A stretch of DNA of 64,000 bases, from assembly GCF_014636475.1 (NCBI RefSeq), contig NZ_BMEL01000001.1:1116001-1180000 (forward strand), written 5' to 3'. The DNA comes from Halobacillus andaensis (GTDB lineage Bacteria > Bacillota > Bacilli > Bacillales > Halobacillaceae). The stretch's first letter is position 1, and the number at the start of each line of letters is the position of its first letter. The position numbers and the translations under genes were made by a program. The notes beneath the pieces are model-generated. The model was not told the origin of the DNA. It did not search any database and was given only the letters and a program-made list of their open reading frames with translations. This document shows positions 25,326 through 33,851 of the stretch, in pieces.

Positions 25326-26519
25326 TTAGGAGGCTTGTTCGGCAGCTTCTTTTTCTTCAATTTTGACAAATAGAAAATAAATAGATATAAATAGCATCCC
25401 TAGACTGCTTCCTACCATTAGAACATGGATGGGTAACACTTGAGATAGCATGCCTGCGAGAAATGCTCCGATCGGAATAGTAGATACGAGGAAACTGTCT
25501 ATGATCGAGGATACTCTCCCTAACAGTTCAGGAGAAATCGAAGTTTGCAAATAACTGATAAAATAAACGCTTATGGCCCCTATTGGCAGGTTCGCTAAAC
25601 CAAATAAGAGAATAGAGACAACTCCGTTAGTTACAACAACAGCTAATAATAAAAATACAAAACTAAGGAAAGGAAAAAATGTCATAATGCTTTTTAATGG
25701 TAGGTCTGACAGTTTAAACGATAAAAGAGAACCTATTAAAGAACCAACGCTCATCGCTAACAAAAACATGCCATACGCATTCAAATCCACTTTAAATTCT
25801 GCAAAAGCAGGTAAAATGGAAATCATAATTCCAGCGACTAAGTTCGAAACTAAAAAAGGTAAGCAAACAAATAAAAGCGATGGCTTAAACAGATAGTTGA
25901 AACCTTCAACCAAGTCAGCTTTATAGTTTTTAACGTTGAATTTTCTGACCTTTTTTTGCTTAAAGTTATAACGTATGAGTGTAAAAAACAAGGCAGCTGC
26001 TAGAAACGTCAAGGCATTAAATACATAGATCGCCTCTACACTTATGAATAAAATAACAAAGCCAAATATCCCCTTCATCGCCATATCAATAGCTTCTTCA
26101 GTTGAAGCAAGAAATGAATTATATTTCGGGATGTCTTCATTATTCATAATCGAAGGCACAATGGAGATTTCCGAAGTTCCTTGAATATTTTCAATGAACG
26201 AGATCAGGAAGATTACTGTAAGAATAACCCTCACATTTTCATATTTAAAATAAAAAGCGAGAGGGATCATTAACATCAGCAAGAACTGAATAAATTGCGA
26301 GTACTTTAAGATCTTCTGTTTATCGCTATATTCCACCCAGGGACCGAATAAAAAATTCAACGTTTTAGGAATCATCGTAAACGCCGTGGCTAATCCCGTA
26401 TAAACCGTACTATTTGTTATGTAATAAATGTGCCAGATAACGGCTACTTGATAAATGCTGTCACCAAGAGTGGATGAAACTCTTCCCGAAAACAACATCC
26501 TCGCATTTTTGTTGATCAA
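25326..26519 (-). CDS. MFS transporter (multidrug/MacAB-independent exporter type)
   Basis: The product has 397 residues and about eleven or twelve helices. FSGRVSSTLGDSIYQVAVIW near the N-terminus, with TVYTGLATAFTMIPKTLN, is typical of the MFS_3/enterobactin-exporter-like branch that contains many drug or siderophore exporters in Bacilli. GRVSSIIDSFLVSTIPIGAF near residue 330 agrees. It lies 13 bases downstream of the Nudix gene stop codon's operon neighbour, so both may share a transcript. Substrate unknown. Confidence 0.85.
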   Translation of the reverse strand: MINKNARMLFSGRVSSTLGDSIYQVAVIWHIYYITNSTVYTGLATAFTMIPKTLNFLFGPWVEYSDKQKILKYSQFIQFLLMLMIPLAFYFKYENVRVILTVIFLISFIENIQGTSEISIVPSIMNNEDIPKYNSFLASTEEAIDMAMKGIFGFVILFISVEAIYVFNALTFLAAALFFTLIRYNFKQKKVRKFNVKNYKADLVEGFNYLFKPSLLFVCLPFLVSNLVAGIMISILPAFAEFKVDLNAYGMFLLAMSVGSLIGSLLSFKLSDLPLKSIMTFFPFLSFVFLLLAVVVTNGVVSILLFGLANLPIGAISVYFISYLQTSISPELLGRVSSIIDSFLVSTIPIGAFLAGMLSQVLPIHVLMVGSSLGMLFISIYFLFVKIEEKEAAEQAS

Positions 26520-26532
26520 ATCACTCCCACTA

Positions 26533-26940
26533 TCAAAATTCTACTAGAAACGGATGATTGCTTTCATTTAGGCAATACTCGATTCGCTGTTTAAAGTTAT
26601 CCCACGTTACCATTTCAAGCGCTTCCTCAACCGGAAAGAACCCTCCCTCTAACGCTTCTGAAGTCGTAGTCAGCTTTCCACCAATCGGCTTCCCTATAAA
26701 TAAAGCATTACAAATTCCCCGGCTCAAGTTTTGAAAAATCCCACAAAATTTTACAATCTCAATATCTACCCCACACTCTTCTTTTGTTTCCCTCACGGCA
26801 GCTGCTTTTATCGATTCTCCTTCTTCTACTTGCCCCCCTGGCATTTCCCACCCTCTTTTTGGTCCTTTAATTAATAGCAGTTCATCGTTTTCATTTAAAA
26901 TAATAGACGCTGCAGAAACAATGTGCTTTGGCGCAGGCAC
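26533..26940 (-). CDS. Nudix hydrolase
   Basis: I prefer GTG 26940, seven bases after AAGAAGGG, over TTG 26958; the product has 135 residues. A full Nudix box is present: GGQVEEGESIKAAAVRETKE then ECG. The preceding segment LLLIKGPKRGWEMPGG is typical of MutT-like enzymes. It is upstream of the MFS gene by 13 bases and likely co-transcribed, although a functional link is not obvious. Confidence 0.88.
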   Translation of the reverse strand: MPAPKHIVSAASIILNENDELLLIKGPKRGWEMPGGQVEEGESIKAAAVRETKEECGVDIEIVKFCGIFQNLSRGICNALFIGKPIGGKLTTTSEALEGGFFPVEEALEMVTWDNFKQRIEYCLNESNHPFLVEF

Positions 26941-27020
26941 AAGAATCCCTTCTTTCAATATGTAAGATCATAAGTCTCATTTATATCGTAGCACATTCAC
27001 CCAATTTATAACCAATTTTT

Positions 27021-27056
27021 ACAAAAAAGAGCAAGCACTCTTACTAAGAATGCTTG
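27021..27056. repeat. 36-bp direct repeat, left copy
   Basis: This sequence recurs at 27539-27575 with one extra A. Each copy contains a hairpin (GCAAGCA/TGCTTGC-like) and an A-rich side. The 480 bases between the copies hold repeat debris and no gene, so the segment looks like the product of a duplication or insertion event. Confidence 0.8.
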
Positions 27057-27118
27057 ACCAGAATGTCAAAAAAGAATGGGTGTAAACGTGGCATCCTGGT
27101 TCCTACATTAATCTGGAG

Positions 27119-27240
27119 AAAAGGAACAGAAAAAGCGCCGCTTTCCGCGGGGCAAGACGGAAAGTCTCCTCGATCTGCGATCTCCGGGGCCTCTCCTGTC
27201 TGCTCATCCCGCAGGAGTCGTCTCTTTTTCCGTTCCTTTT
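27119..27240. repeat. dispersed repeat, copy C, with 17-bp inverted ends
   Basis: Inverted arms of 17 bp (27119-27135 and 27224-27240, one mismatch) enclose CGCTTTCCGCGGGGC and CCCGCAGGAGTCG blocks, the reverse complement of the core of copy A. Open frames on both strands across it are symmetric by-products, not genes. Confidence 0.7.
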
Positions 27241-27538
27241 TATATGATGAGGCGAACGGAACCATCCTATAATGGATACCTGTAAGACTTTGATCTATTA
27301 AGCGTCGGATTTCTGTCATTTACGGAGCTACGAATAAGGTGTGACCCCGGAAGGCTGATAAAGACTGAGGAATTTTTAAATAGGAAGTTCGGTTAAGTTC
27401 GCACATCGTGTGCCAACTTAGAACGCCCCCACGTCCTGTGGGGCCATGGAAAGGGAGTCGTTTTCTACAACCCTTTCCTCTTCCTAATGCAAGAAATGTT
27501 TACACTGTCGAGATAAAAGGGAGAACTAAGGTTTCCCT
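27241..27538. other. non-coding stretch between the direct repeats
   Basis: No reading frame with a ribosome site. Two small hairpins are visible: CCCCAC/GTGGGG near 27430 and GGAAAGGG-type arms near 27450-27480. I cannot assign a family. Confidence 0.4.
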
Positions 27539-27577
27539 ACAAAAAAAGAGCAAGCACTCTTACTAAGAATGCTTGCC
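27539..27577 (-). terminator. terminator of the SleB-like gene (right copy of the direct repeat)
   Basis: On the minus strand the hairpin GCAAGCA...TGCTTGC is followed by seven U residues, ten bases past the stop codon at 27587. Confidence 0.85.
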
Positions 27578-27586
27578 CTTTGTTCA

Positions 27587-28168
27587 TTATCTTAAAAATA
27601 CGTGGTTGCCAATGATTGTTGTAACTTCTTGACTCTCTAAATAGCTGCTATCTGCTTTGTCTGGATTATAGAAAAAGAGTGACCCTTGATCGTACCCTTG
27701 ATAAGCGAACGCTTCATTCACGGCACGCTTAGATTCTTCGCTTGCAGGTTGATTAATAGATCCGTTTAATACTGGTGAAAATTGATAGCCATCATGAATC
27801 ACGTTATGAATCGTGTCTGGGAAACGGTCACTTTCTACTCGGTTTAGGACGACAGTAGCTACAGCTACTTTCCCTTCGTAGCTTTCCCCTTCTGCTTCAG
27901 CCTCTATAAGTCGAGCAAGAAGATCTTTTTCATATTCGCTTGCTCCATCAGGAAGCTGCAATTCTTCACCTGCTTGAATCTCTGCGTTTGATTTATCATT
28001 GATGTCTTGTACTTGCTTTGCTGAGACACCATACTCCTTAGCGATCATATATAAAGAATCGCCCTCTTGGACGGTATGCGTATCGCCATGGGCAAAACTT
28101 TGCGTCGGAAATGAAAAGGCTAGAGCGCAGAAAGCTGCAATTCCGACCATCCCTACTTTCTTTAACAC
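27587..28168 (-). CDS. SleB/CwlJ-type cell wall hydrolase with LysM domain
   Basis: The start is GTG 28168, nine bases after AGGAGGT; longer frames lack a ribosome site. The product has 193 residues. A signal peptide (MLKKVGMVGIAAFCALAFSF, cleavage near SFA-HG) is followed by one LysM repeat (HTVQEGDSLYMIAKEYGVSA) that binds peptidoglycan. The catalytic Hydrolase_2 domain follows (LLARLIEAEAEGESYEGKVA, with catalytic Glu, then VLNRVESDRFPDTIHNVI and YQFSPVLNG). This family degrades spore cortex or vegetative wall. The single LysM architecture is like B. subtilis YkvT and SleB relatives. Confidence 0.92.
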   Translation of the reverse strand: MLKKVGMVGIAAFCALAFSFPTQSFAHGDTHTVQEGDSLYMIAKEYGVSAKQVQDINDKSNAEIQAGEELQLPDGASEYEKDLLARLIEAEAEGESYEGKVAVATVVLNRVESDRFPDTIHNVIHDGYQFSPVLNGSINQPASEESKRAVNEAFAYQGYDQGSLFFYNPDKADSSYLESQEVTTIIGNHVFLR

Positions 28169-28363
28169 TTTGAATCTACCTCCTAGAAATTGATCTATTA
28201 TAAAGTAACATAAGAGGTAAATTTCGTTTACTATTAATTGTTTCCAGTGTTTCCAGTTGCTCAATTTGTCTTTTCATAAGCCTCTCTATTCGATCTCCTC
28301 ATTACATACGAAATATCTGTTACACTATACATATAAAATCTATGGATGATGGAGGCAGAGATC

Positions 28364-29020
28364 ATGAAGAAATGGGCGTTTGTTTCCGACTTTGATGGAA
28401 CAATTTCAACAAAAGACTTTTATTGGATCGTGATTGAGAAGTACTTTCCTGAAGGGGAGGATCTGTTTAAGAAGTGGAAAGCAGGGGAGATGAAAGATAT
28501 CGAGTTTTTAACGACCGTCTTTTCTTCGATCGATCAGGAAGAAGAGCAGATCATCGAAGAGATACGGCAAATTCCTATTGATCCTTACATCCCTCAGTTT
28601 ATTAAAACCATTCAAAATAATGGCGGCGACTTTTACATATTAAGCGCAGGTACAGATTATTACATTCATCATATTTTAGAAAAATATAATATTAAACAGG
28701 TGACCGTGCTATCAAATGAGGGGTACTATCAGGATAAAAATGTATATATGAATATAGATCCTGAGCATCGACATTTTTCTGAGCGGTATGGGATCGACAA
28801 GTCAAAAGTGATTCAAGATCTTAAGAAAGAATATGAAACGGTCCATTTTGCAGGCGACAGTGAGCCGGATTCCCATCCTGCCGTTTATGCTGACCTCACT
28901 TTTGCAAAAGATGTCTTACAGGACATTCTTAAAGATAAGAACATCCCTTTTATCCCAGTAAAAGAGTTTAAAGAGATCGAAGACGAACTAAAAAGAAAAG
29001 GATTTCTTCCTCATGTCTAA
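28364..29020 (+). CDS. HAD-IB phosphatase (MtnX-like)
   Basis: ATG 28364 follows TGGAGG by eight bases; the product has 218 residues. Motif I is VSDFDGTISTKDFYW, motif II is FYILSAGTDYYI, and motif IV is HFAGDSEPDSHPAVYAD. The order and the small helical cap match MtnX/SerB-type HAD-IB enzymes. The last eight bases overlap the glycerol-1-phosphate dehydrogenase gene, a sign of tight coupling. No other methionine-salvage genes are nearby, so a methylthioribose role is unlikely; a phosphorylated polyol or dihydroxyacetone-derived substrate is a plausible guess. Confidence 0.85.
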   Translation: MKKWAFVSDFDGTISTKDFYWIVIEKYFPEGEDLFKKWKAGEMKDIEFLTTVFSSIDQEEEQIIEEIRQIPIDPYIPQFIKTIQNNGGDFYILSAGTDYYIHHILEKYNIKQVTVLSNEGYYQDKNVYMNIDPEHRHFSERYGIDKSKVIQDLKKEYETVHFAGDSEPDSHPAVYADLTFAKDVLQDILKDKNIPFIPVKEFKEIEDELKRKGFLPHV

Positions 29021-30065
29021 TCCCATTACGAATATCCCTATACCAGCCATATTAGAAATTGAAAATGGCATCATTTTTCAGCTTGAGGATGTTCTTAAAA
29101 AACATGGATTTAAAAAAGTACTCATTGTATTTGATCCCTTCACGTATGAACATTATGAAAAGAAAGTGAAAAATAATTTCTCAAGTATAAAAGCGTATAC
29201 ACTGCTTATAAAAGAAAATCTAGATATTAAAGATTTAATCTCAAAAGCCTTTACGCTTGAAACACACGATGTGATCATCGCTATTGGCGGAGGGGCTGTC
29301 ATAGATTATGGCAAATATATCGGATTTTCGAGAAACACACCTTTTATTAGTGTACCTACCTCTGCTTCTAACGATGGGTTTGCCAGCAGTAATTGCTCCT
29401 TATCTATAGAAGGAAAGAAAACGACTGTCCCTGCAAAAATCCCATACGGCATTATAGCGGATCTTGATATTATTAAAAATGCTCCAGATAAGTTTATCTT
29501 AGCGGGGATCGGCGATTTGATGTCTAACCTGACAGCTCTTTATGACTGGGAGTTTGAAGAAGCTCATGAAATAGGCCGTGTAAACGCATTTGCTTCGATG
29601 CTAAGCAAGAAAGCAGTAAATAGTTTTATACGAACCCCTATGAAGGATATTAAAAACCCAACGTTTTTAAAAGAGCTCGTCAGCTCCTTAACTATGGGAG
29701 GAGTTGCTACGGTCATTAGCGGGAACAGCGCACCTATTAGCGGATCAGAACACCTGATTTCTCATGCACTTGATAAATATGCAGAAAATCATCACATGCA
29801 TGGTATTCAGGTAGGTGTCGCCACTTATATTATGGCCAATGTTCAAGGGCATCGAGCTGAACGGATGCACAAAGTATTTAGCCGTACTGGCTTTTTCGAA
29901 TATGTAACATCTTTACAAATGACCAGAGCTGATTTCAGACAAGCGATTGAAAGAAGTCCGCACATGAAACCCCAACGCTATACTTATTTGCATGACGAAG
30001 AATATCGAGAAAAAGCACTGATTTTTTTAGAACAAGATCCGATTTTACAAGAAATCCTACGATAA
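29013..30065 (+). CDS. sn-glycerol-1-phosphate dehydrogenase family protein (AraM/EgsA-like)
   Basis: The product has 350 residues in the iron-containing/dehydroquinate-synthase-like fold. NAD binding is shown by DVIIAIGGGAVIDYGKYIGF and FISVPTSASNDGFASS, which is specific to G1P dehydrogenases. Metal ligands are expected at Asp in LAGIGDLMSN and His in SGSEHLISHAL and HHMHGIQVG. The family makes sn-glycerol 1-phosphate from DHAP, the archaeal-type lipid backbone; in B. subtilis AraM feeds heptaprenylglyceryl phosphate. Here it overlaps a phosphatase gene rather than a prenyltransferase. Confidence 0.9.
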   Translation: MSNPITNIPIPAILEIENGIIFQLEDVLKKHGFKKVLIVFDPFTYEHYEKKVKNNFSSIKAYTLLIKENLDIKDLISKAFTLETHDVIIAIGGGAVIDYGKYIGFSRNTPFISVPTSASNDGFASSNCSLSIEGKKTTVPAKIPYGIIADLDIIKNAPDKFILAGIGDLMSNLTALYDWEFEEAHEIGRVNAFASMLSKKAVNSFIRTPMKDIKNPTFLKELVSSLTMGGVATVISGNSAPISGSEHLISHALDKYAENHHMHGIQVGVATYIMANVQGHRAERMHKVFSRTGFFEYVTSLQMTRADFRQAIERSPHMKPQRYTYLHDEEYREKALIFLEQDPILQEILR

Positions 30066-30178
30066 GGAGAGGGCGAATCCCCTTTCCTTTTTTTAATTAA
30101 ATAGAAAAATGGAAAAGAAACGAAAAGAAAAGCCAGTAAACACTCCACAAAAAGCAAATTCAATCTCCACGCTTAAAA

Positions 30179-30376
30179 TCAGGCTCCTCCTCCCCCCATA
30201 GGCGGCCCACCTCTCCAGGACTTCTCTTTCTCAATAGCCCTTTCCACTTCTTTTTCTTGTTCAGTTTTTCTCATAAATTGGTTATTTGACCTTCTCTTCT
30301 GTTTCCTTCTATCGAGATACACCATCATCACTATAAATAAAACTAAAAATAATCCCCATAAAAAATTAGAAAGCAC
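30179..30376 (-). CDS. small single-helix membrane protein
   Basis: GTG at 30376 follows AAAGGAGG by seven bases; the product has 65 residues. One helix (FLWGLFLVLFIVMMVYL) is followed by a highly basic and acidic stretch and a glycine-rich C-terminus (RGGPPMGGGGA). Topology suggests a cytoplasmic charged tail. Function unknown. Confidence 0.7.
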   Translation of the reverse strand: MLSNFLWGLFLVLFIVMMVYLDRRKQKRRSNNQFMRKTEQEKEVERAIEKEKSWRGGPPMGGGGA

Positions 30377-30820
30377 TTAATTTCCTCCTTTAGTAACGAG
30401 CATTTATCTTTCTTGTACTTCCTCCCAAATTCTCAATAAACGTCCTTGCGTTTCTCTTATTACCCCACCATGTTTTAAAGATTCCTACTAGTCGTAGATA
30501 TGTCGTATTTCTAGTTACTCTTCTACCTCATAAAACTTTCCCCAGCATATGACACCATTAAAAGCTTGTGAATAATTAAATAGCTGAGGATCAAGGATCT
30601 TCAGCTATTCTATCGTTTATCAGTATTAGATAAGCATAAATTACGTATTCTTCAGCCCCTTATATATGGCGAGATTAGCACGAATGAAACACAAATTCAA
30701 TGAGGGTGTTAAGGGGCGGATCGTTCAATTAGTTGAATTCCGATTTCCTCTATTTTTACGACTTCTGATGTATCTGTAACTCAAACGGCATAATACATAC
30801 ACTGGTTCCTTTCCTACCCC
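30377..30820. other. intergenic region
   Basis: No gene seen. One inverted repeat, AATAGCTGA/TCAGCTATT (30579-30587, 30601-30609), has an internal GGATC-AAGGATC and no U-tract, so it is not a clear terminator. The region must hold the promoter of the small membrane protein. Confidence 0.5.
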
Positions 30821-32161
30821 TTATTTCATAAACAAAGGGAGTTCCAGGGTAAAGGTACTCCCTTTATTCGGTTTACTTTGTACTATTATCTGACCTGAGT
30901 GCTGCTGGATAATAGATTGAGCGATAGAAAGTCCAAGCCCTGAACCTCCAAGTTCCCGGGATCGAGATTTCTCCCCGCGATAAAACTGAAGAAAAATTTT
31001 ATCTATTTCCTTTGCTTCAATACCAGCACCATCATCGTGCACTGCTAATTGAAAAGTCCCCTGCTCGCTAACTTTCGCATTGACTTCTAAACTTTTAGCA
31101 CCATATCGTATGGCGTTTTCAATTAAGTTCGTGATGACTTGGACGATCCTTTCCGGGTCGATGGACAGAGTAACAGAAGGGATGGGTTTTTGATAGCTTA
31201 GCTCCACCCCTTTTTTCTCCGCTTCCATTTCGAATTCCTCAAGGACATCTTGTAAGAAGGCTTGGCTATCGACAAGTTCTTGATGGATCGGAAACTTGTT
31301 GAGTTCCATTTTTGAAAATTGAAACAGGTCCTCAATTAAACGGTCTAACTGATCCGTCTTACGTCTGATGATTTGATAATATTTATCCTGCTTTTCTTTC
31401 GTATCGGCTATCCCGTCCTGCAATCCTTCTACGTAGCCTTTGATCGAAGACAGCGGAGTTCGCAAATCATGAGAAACATTAGCTATCAGTTGTTGTCTAG
31501 AGGATTCATACTGCTTTTGTTCCTCTTTTAGCTGTTTTAAATGAAGACGCATTGTATTAAACCCTTTAATAAAGCGGCCAATTTCATCTTTCTTCTTATA
31601 AGTAAGAGGATAATCTAAGTTTCCTTCCCTTACTTCTTCTGTCGCTCTGTAGATTTCTCTTAGAGGAAGTAAAATCGTCCGCGAAATATACCAGGTCCAG
31701 ACGATGATTAGTGTAATTAAGGCTGCGACTCCAAGCCCAACACTAATAAATATGGATTGAAGGATGTGGCGACTTAAATTAGCCTGGGTTCTCATTTCTA
31801 TCGTGTATAAATGACCTTCCTGTGAAGTGACTTCAAACTCAGCAGGGGGAAGAGTTACCGCGGAACTCTCTGCAGCAGATATATTATCGGAAGACTGATA
31901 GATGATTTCTCCTCCATTCTCTGTGACCTTTACTTCGGTGGAGAATCGTTCCACAGCTTCTTCTATATTAACTTGAGAGATCTCACGTTTTGAAAGCTGC
32001 TCCCTTAGCCACTCTTCCATTTGTTGATAGGATTGGCTGACCGTCTTATCTTTTTGTTCCAGCTGAGATGATTGAAGAGCTAAGGCTGTGCCGGTTATTA
32101 AAATAGGGAGGAATATAATGGATACAAAAGCGATAATCAGCCTTGTCTTAAGCTTGCCCAC
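30821..32161 (-). CDS. sensor histidine kinase
   Basis: The product has 446 residues and starts at GTG 32161, three bases after the response-regulator stop. Two membrane helices (RLIIAFVSIIFLPILITGTA and SIFISVGLGVAALITLIIVW) enclose an extracytoplasmic sensor of about 110 residues. A HAMP segment follows, then the phospho-acceptor His in VSHDLRTPLSSIKGY. ATP-binding boxes are IENAIRYGA (N), VHDDGAGIEAKEIDKIF (G1) and GLGLSIAQSI (G2). It pairs with the upstream response regulator and ABC genes. Confidence 0.94.
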   Translation of the reverse strand: MGKLKTRLIIAFVSIIFLPILITGTALALQSSQLEQKDKTVSQSYQQMEEWLREQLSKREISQVNIEEAVERFSTEVKVTENGGEIIYQSSDNISAAESSAVTLPPAEFEVTSQEGHLYTIEMRTQANLSRHILQSIFISVGLGVAALITLIIVWTWYISRTILLPLREIYRATEEVREGNLDYPLTYKKKDEIGRFIKGFNTMRLHLKQLKEEQKQYESSRQQLIANVSHDLRTPLSSIKGYVEGLQDGIADTKEKQDKYYQIIRRKTDQLDRLIEDLFQFSKMELNKFPIHQELVDSQAFLQDVLEEFEMEAEKKGVELSYQKPIPSVTLSIDPERIVQVITNLIENAIRYGAKSLEVNAKVSEQGTFQLAVHDDGAGIEAKEIDKIFLQFYRGEKSRSRELGGSGLGLSIAQSIIQQHSGQIIVQSKPNKGSTFTLELPLFMK

Positions 32162-32164
32162 TTG

Positions 32165-32860
32165 TTACTCCCCCTTAAATTTATAGCCTACACCCCATAC
32201 GGTCTTTATATATACAGGGTTAGAAGGGTCATGCTCAATTTTTTCTCGAATCTTACGGATATAAACAGTCAGCGTATTGTAATCTCCCATATGATCATAG
32301 CTCCAAACCTTGTCAAACAGCTGGTCTTTTGTAAAAACTTGGCCACGGTTACTGGCTAATACATGTAACAATTTAAATTCTCTGGCAGATAAATCAATTA
32401 CCTGTCCGTTAAGAGTTACTTTGTATTCATTAGGGTCGATGATTAAGTTACCAAACTTAAGGGATTGTTGTTGATTGGGAGGTTCAGAATAATAGCGGTA
32501 CCGGCGGATATGCGCCTTCACACGGGCCACTAATTCACTGGGACTAAAAGGCTTTGTAATATAATCATCGGCACCTATACCTAATCCAACGATTTTGTCT
32601 GTATCGCTCCCTTTAGCGGTCATCATGATGATAGGCATCATTGCCTTGCTTCTCATCCTCCTGCATAGTTCCATCCCGTCCATTTTAGGCAGCATTAAGT
32701 CAAGAATAACCAACGAAGGGTCCGTGTCCTGAAATTGCTGTAAACCCTCCTCCCCATCTATGGCATGGGTCACTTCAAACCCTTCTTTTTCAAGATAGTC
32801 TTTGATCAATTCAGCAAGCTCTATTTCATCTTCGACAATTAAGATGCGTTTAAAAGTCAT
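32165..32860 (-). CDS. OmpR/PhoB-family response regulator
   Basis: ATG 32860 follows GGGAGGT; the product has 231 residues. The receiver domain shows the acidic pocket (ILIVEDEIELAEL), the phospho-acceptor Asp in LVILDLMLPKMDG and the conserved Lys in DDYITKPFSP. The C-terminal winged helix (LSAREFKLLHVLASNRG and VYIRKIREKIEHD) binds DNA. It lies 43 bases after the ABC permease and likely regulates this four-gene operon. Confidence 0.95.
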   Translation of the reverse strand: MTFKRILIVEDEIELAELIKDYLEKEGFEVTHAIDGEEGLQQFQDTDPSLVILDLMLPKMDGMELCRRMRSKAMMPIIMMTAKGSDTDKIVGLGIGADDYITKPFSPSELVARVKAHIRRYRYYSEPPNQQQSLKFGNLIIDPNEYKVTLNGQVIDLSAREFKLLHVLASNRGQVFTKDQLFDKVWSYDHMGDYNTLTVYIRKIREKIEHDPSNPVYIKTVWGVGYKFKGE

Positions 32861-32903
32861 TTCATCTTTACCTCCCAGCCAGCCCAGAAACTTCTTTTTC
32901 CAA

Positions 32904-33851
32904 TTATACGGCAACGTCTCTCCATTTAAAAACGGACCAGGATACAACTATAAATAATAGAAAGTAGAGCACGAGTACGGTAATTGAAAAGGACATTGTC
33001 ATGCCTTCTACCATTGGGACTCCATTTATATATTGCATTAAATTAGTATTCGCAAATAAAATATATTTTACCCAGTCATACGAGCTGAGGAGCTGTACGA
33101 ATTGCGGCCCCGTAAACATAAGAAATAAAGAGAACCCTATCGCTAACGCGCTGCTCCGGAAAACAGTTGAAATCATAAAGGCTAACGTCGATATCATAAC
33201 AATTTCAATACTTTTATACCCAAATAAGCTAAGGATATAGCTAATCATCGATTGCTCAACAACTTGTCCATTACTATAAGTTAGAAAAGCGTAGGTTTCC
33301 TCTGTCACTCCAAATAATAAGAAACCGAGGATCAACGAAAGCCCGAACATTAAGGCAAGCATTACAAATGCAAAGCTGATGATCGTTAAATACTTTGAAA
33401 GCAAGATTTTCCCGCGGCTCACGGGACGAATGAGAAGCAGTTTAATAGTACCTGACGAGAACTCATTCGCCACAATGCTTGCTGCAATGACAATCGTAAA
33501 TAATGAAGCAATCCCTGTTAGGTTTGTAGTATCCGCCATGAATCCCCACAACGAATCAGGTTCAAGAGGGGGCAGGTTTTCTGCTAATCGATACTCTAAC
33601 ACAGCTAGCTCCTGCTCTAAATAGTCACGTTCTACTTTTAAAGCTACGCCGTTATTGAGCCTTTCCTCTATTTGGGTAATTTCAGCCTGTGCCTGTCTTT
33701 CCCAGGCAACCGTTTCCCCTTCGTTTAAAATAAATTTAGATACTAGTGCAAAAGTAAGCAAAATAAAGATCATTAACCCCACCATGATCCAGGTGCCTGA
33801 TTTATGGTAAATTTTAATATGTTCATTCTGAAGCATTCTAAAAAAGTACAT
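32904..33851 (-). CDS. ABC-2-type transporter permease
   Basis: The product has 315 residues and about six helices, with a long extracytoplasmic acidic loop between helices 1 and 2 (VAWERQAQAEITQIEERLNN). FSSGTIKLLLIRPVSRGKI marks the ABC-2 permease coupling region. Its ATG overlaps the ATPase stop codon (TAATG). With the BcrA-like ATPase it resembles bacitracin/lantibiotic self-protection exporters such as BcrAB. The substrate is inferred only by family. Confidence 0.9.
   Translation of the reverse strand: MYFFRMLQNEHIKIYHKSGTWIMVGLMIFILLTFALVSKFILNEGETVAWERQAQAEITQIEERLNNGVALKVERDYLEQELAVLEYRLAENLPPLEPDSLWGFMADTTNLTGIASLFTIVIAASIVANEFSSGTIKLLLIRPVSRGKILLSKYLTIISFAFVMLALMFGLSLILGFLLFGVTEETYAFLTYSNGQVVEQSMISYILSLFGYKSIEIVMISTLAFMISTVFRSSALAIGFSLFLMFTGPQFVQLLSSYDWVKYILFANTNLMQYINGVPMVEGMTMSFSITVLVLYFLLFIVVSWSVFKWRDVAV

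Noticed and set aside
27044-27319. Long frames on both strands over the repeat region
   Set aside because: They arise from the inverted repeat copy C and have no ribosome sites.
30579-30609. Inverted repeat as terminator
   Set aside because: No U-tract on either strand and no gene ends next to it.
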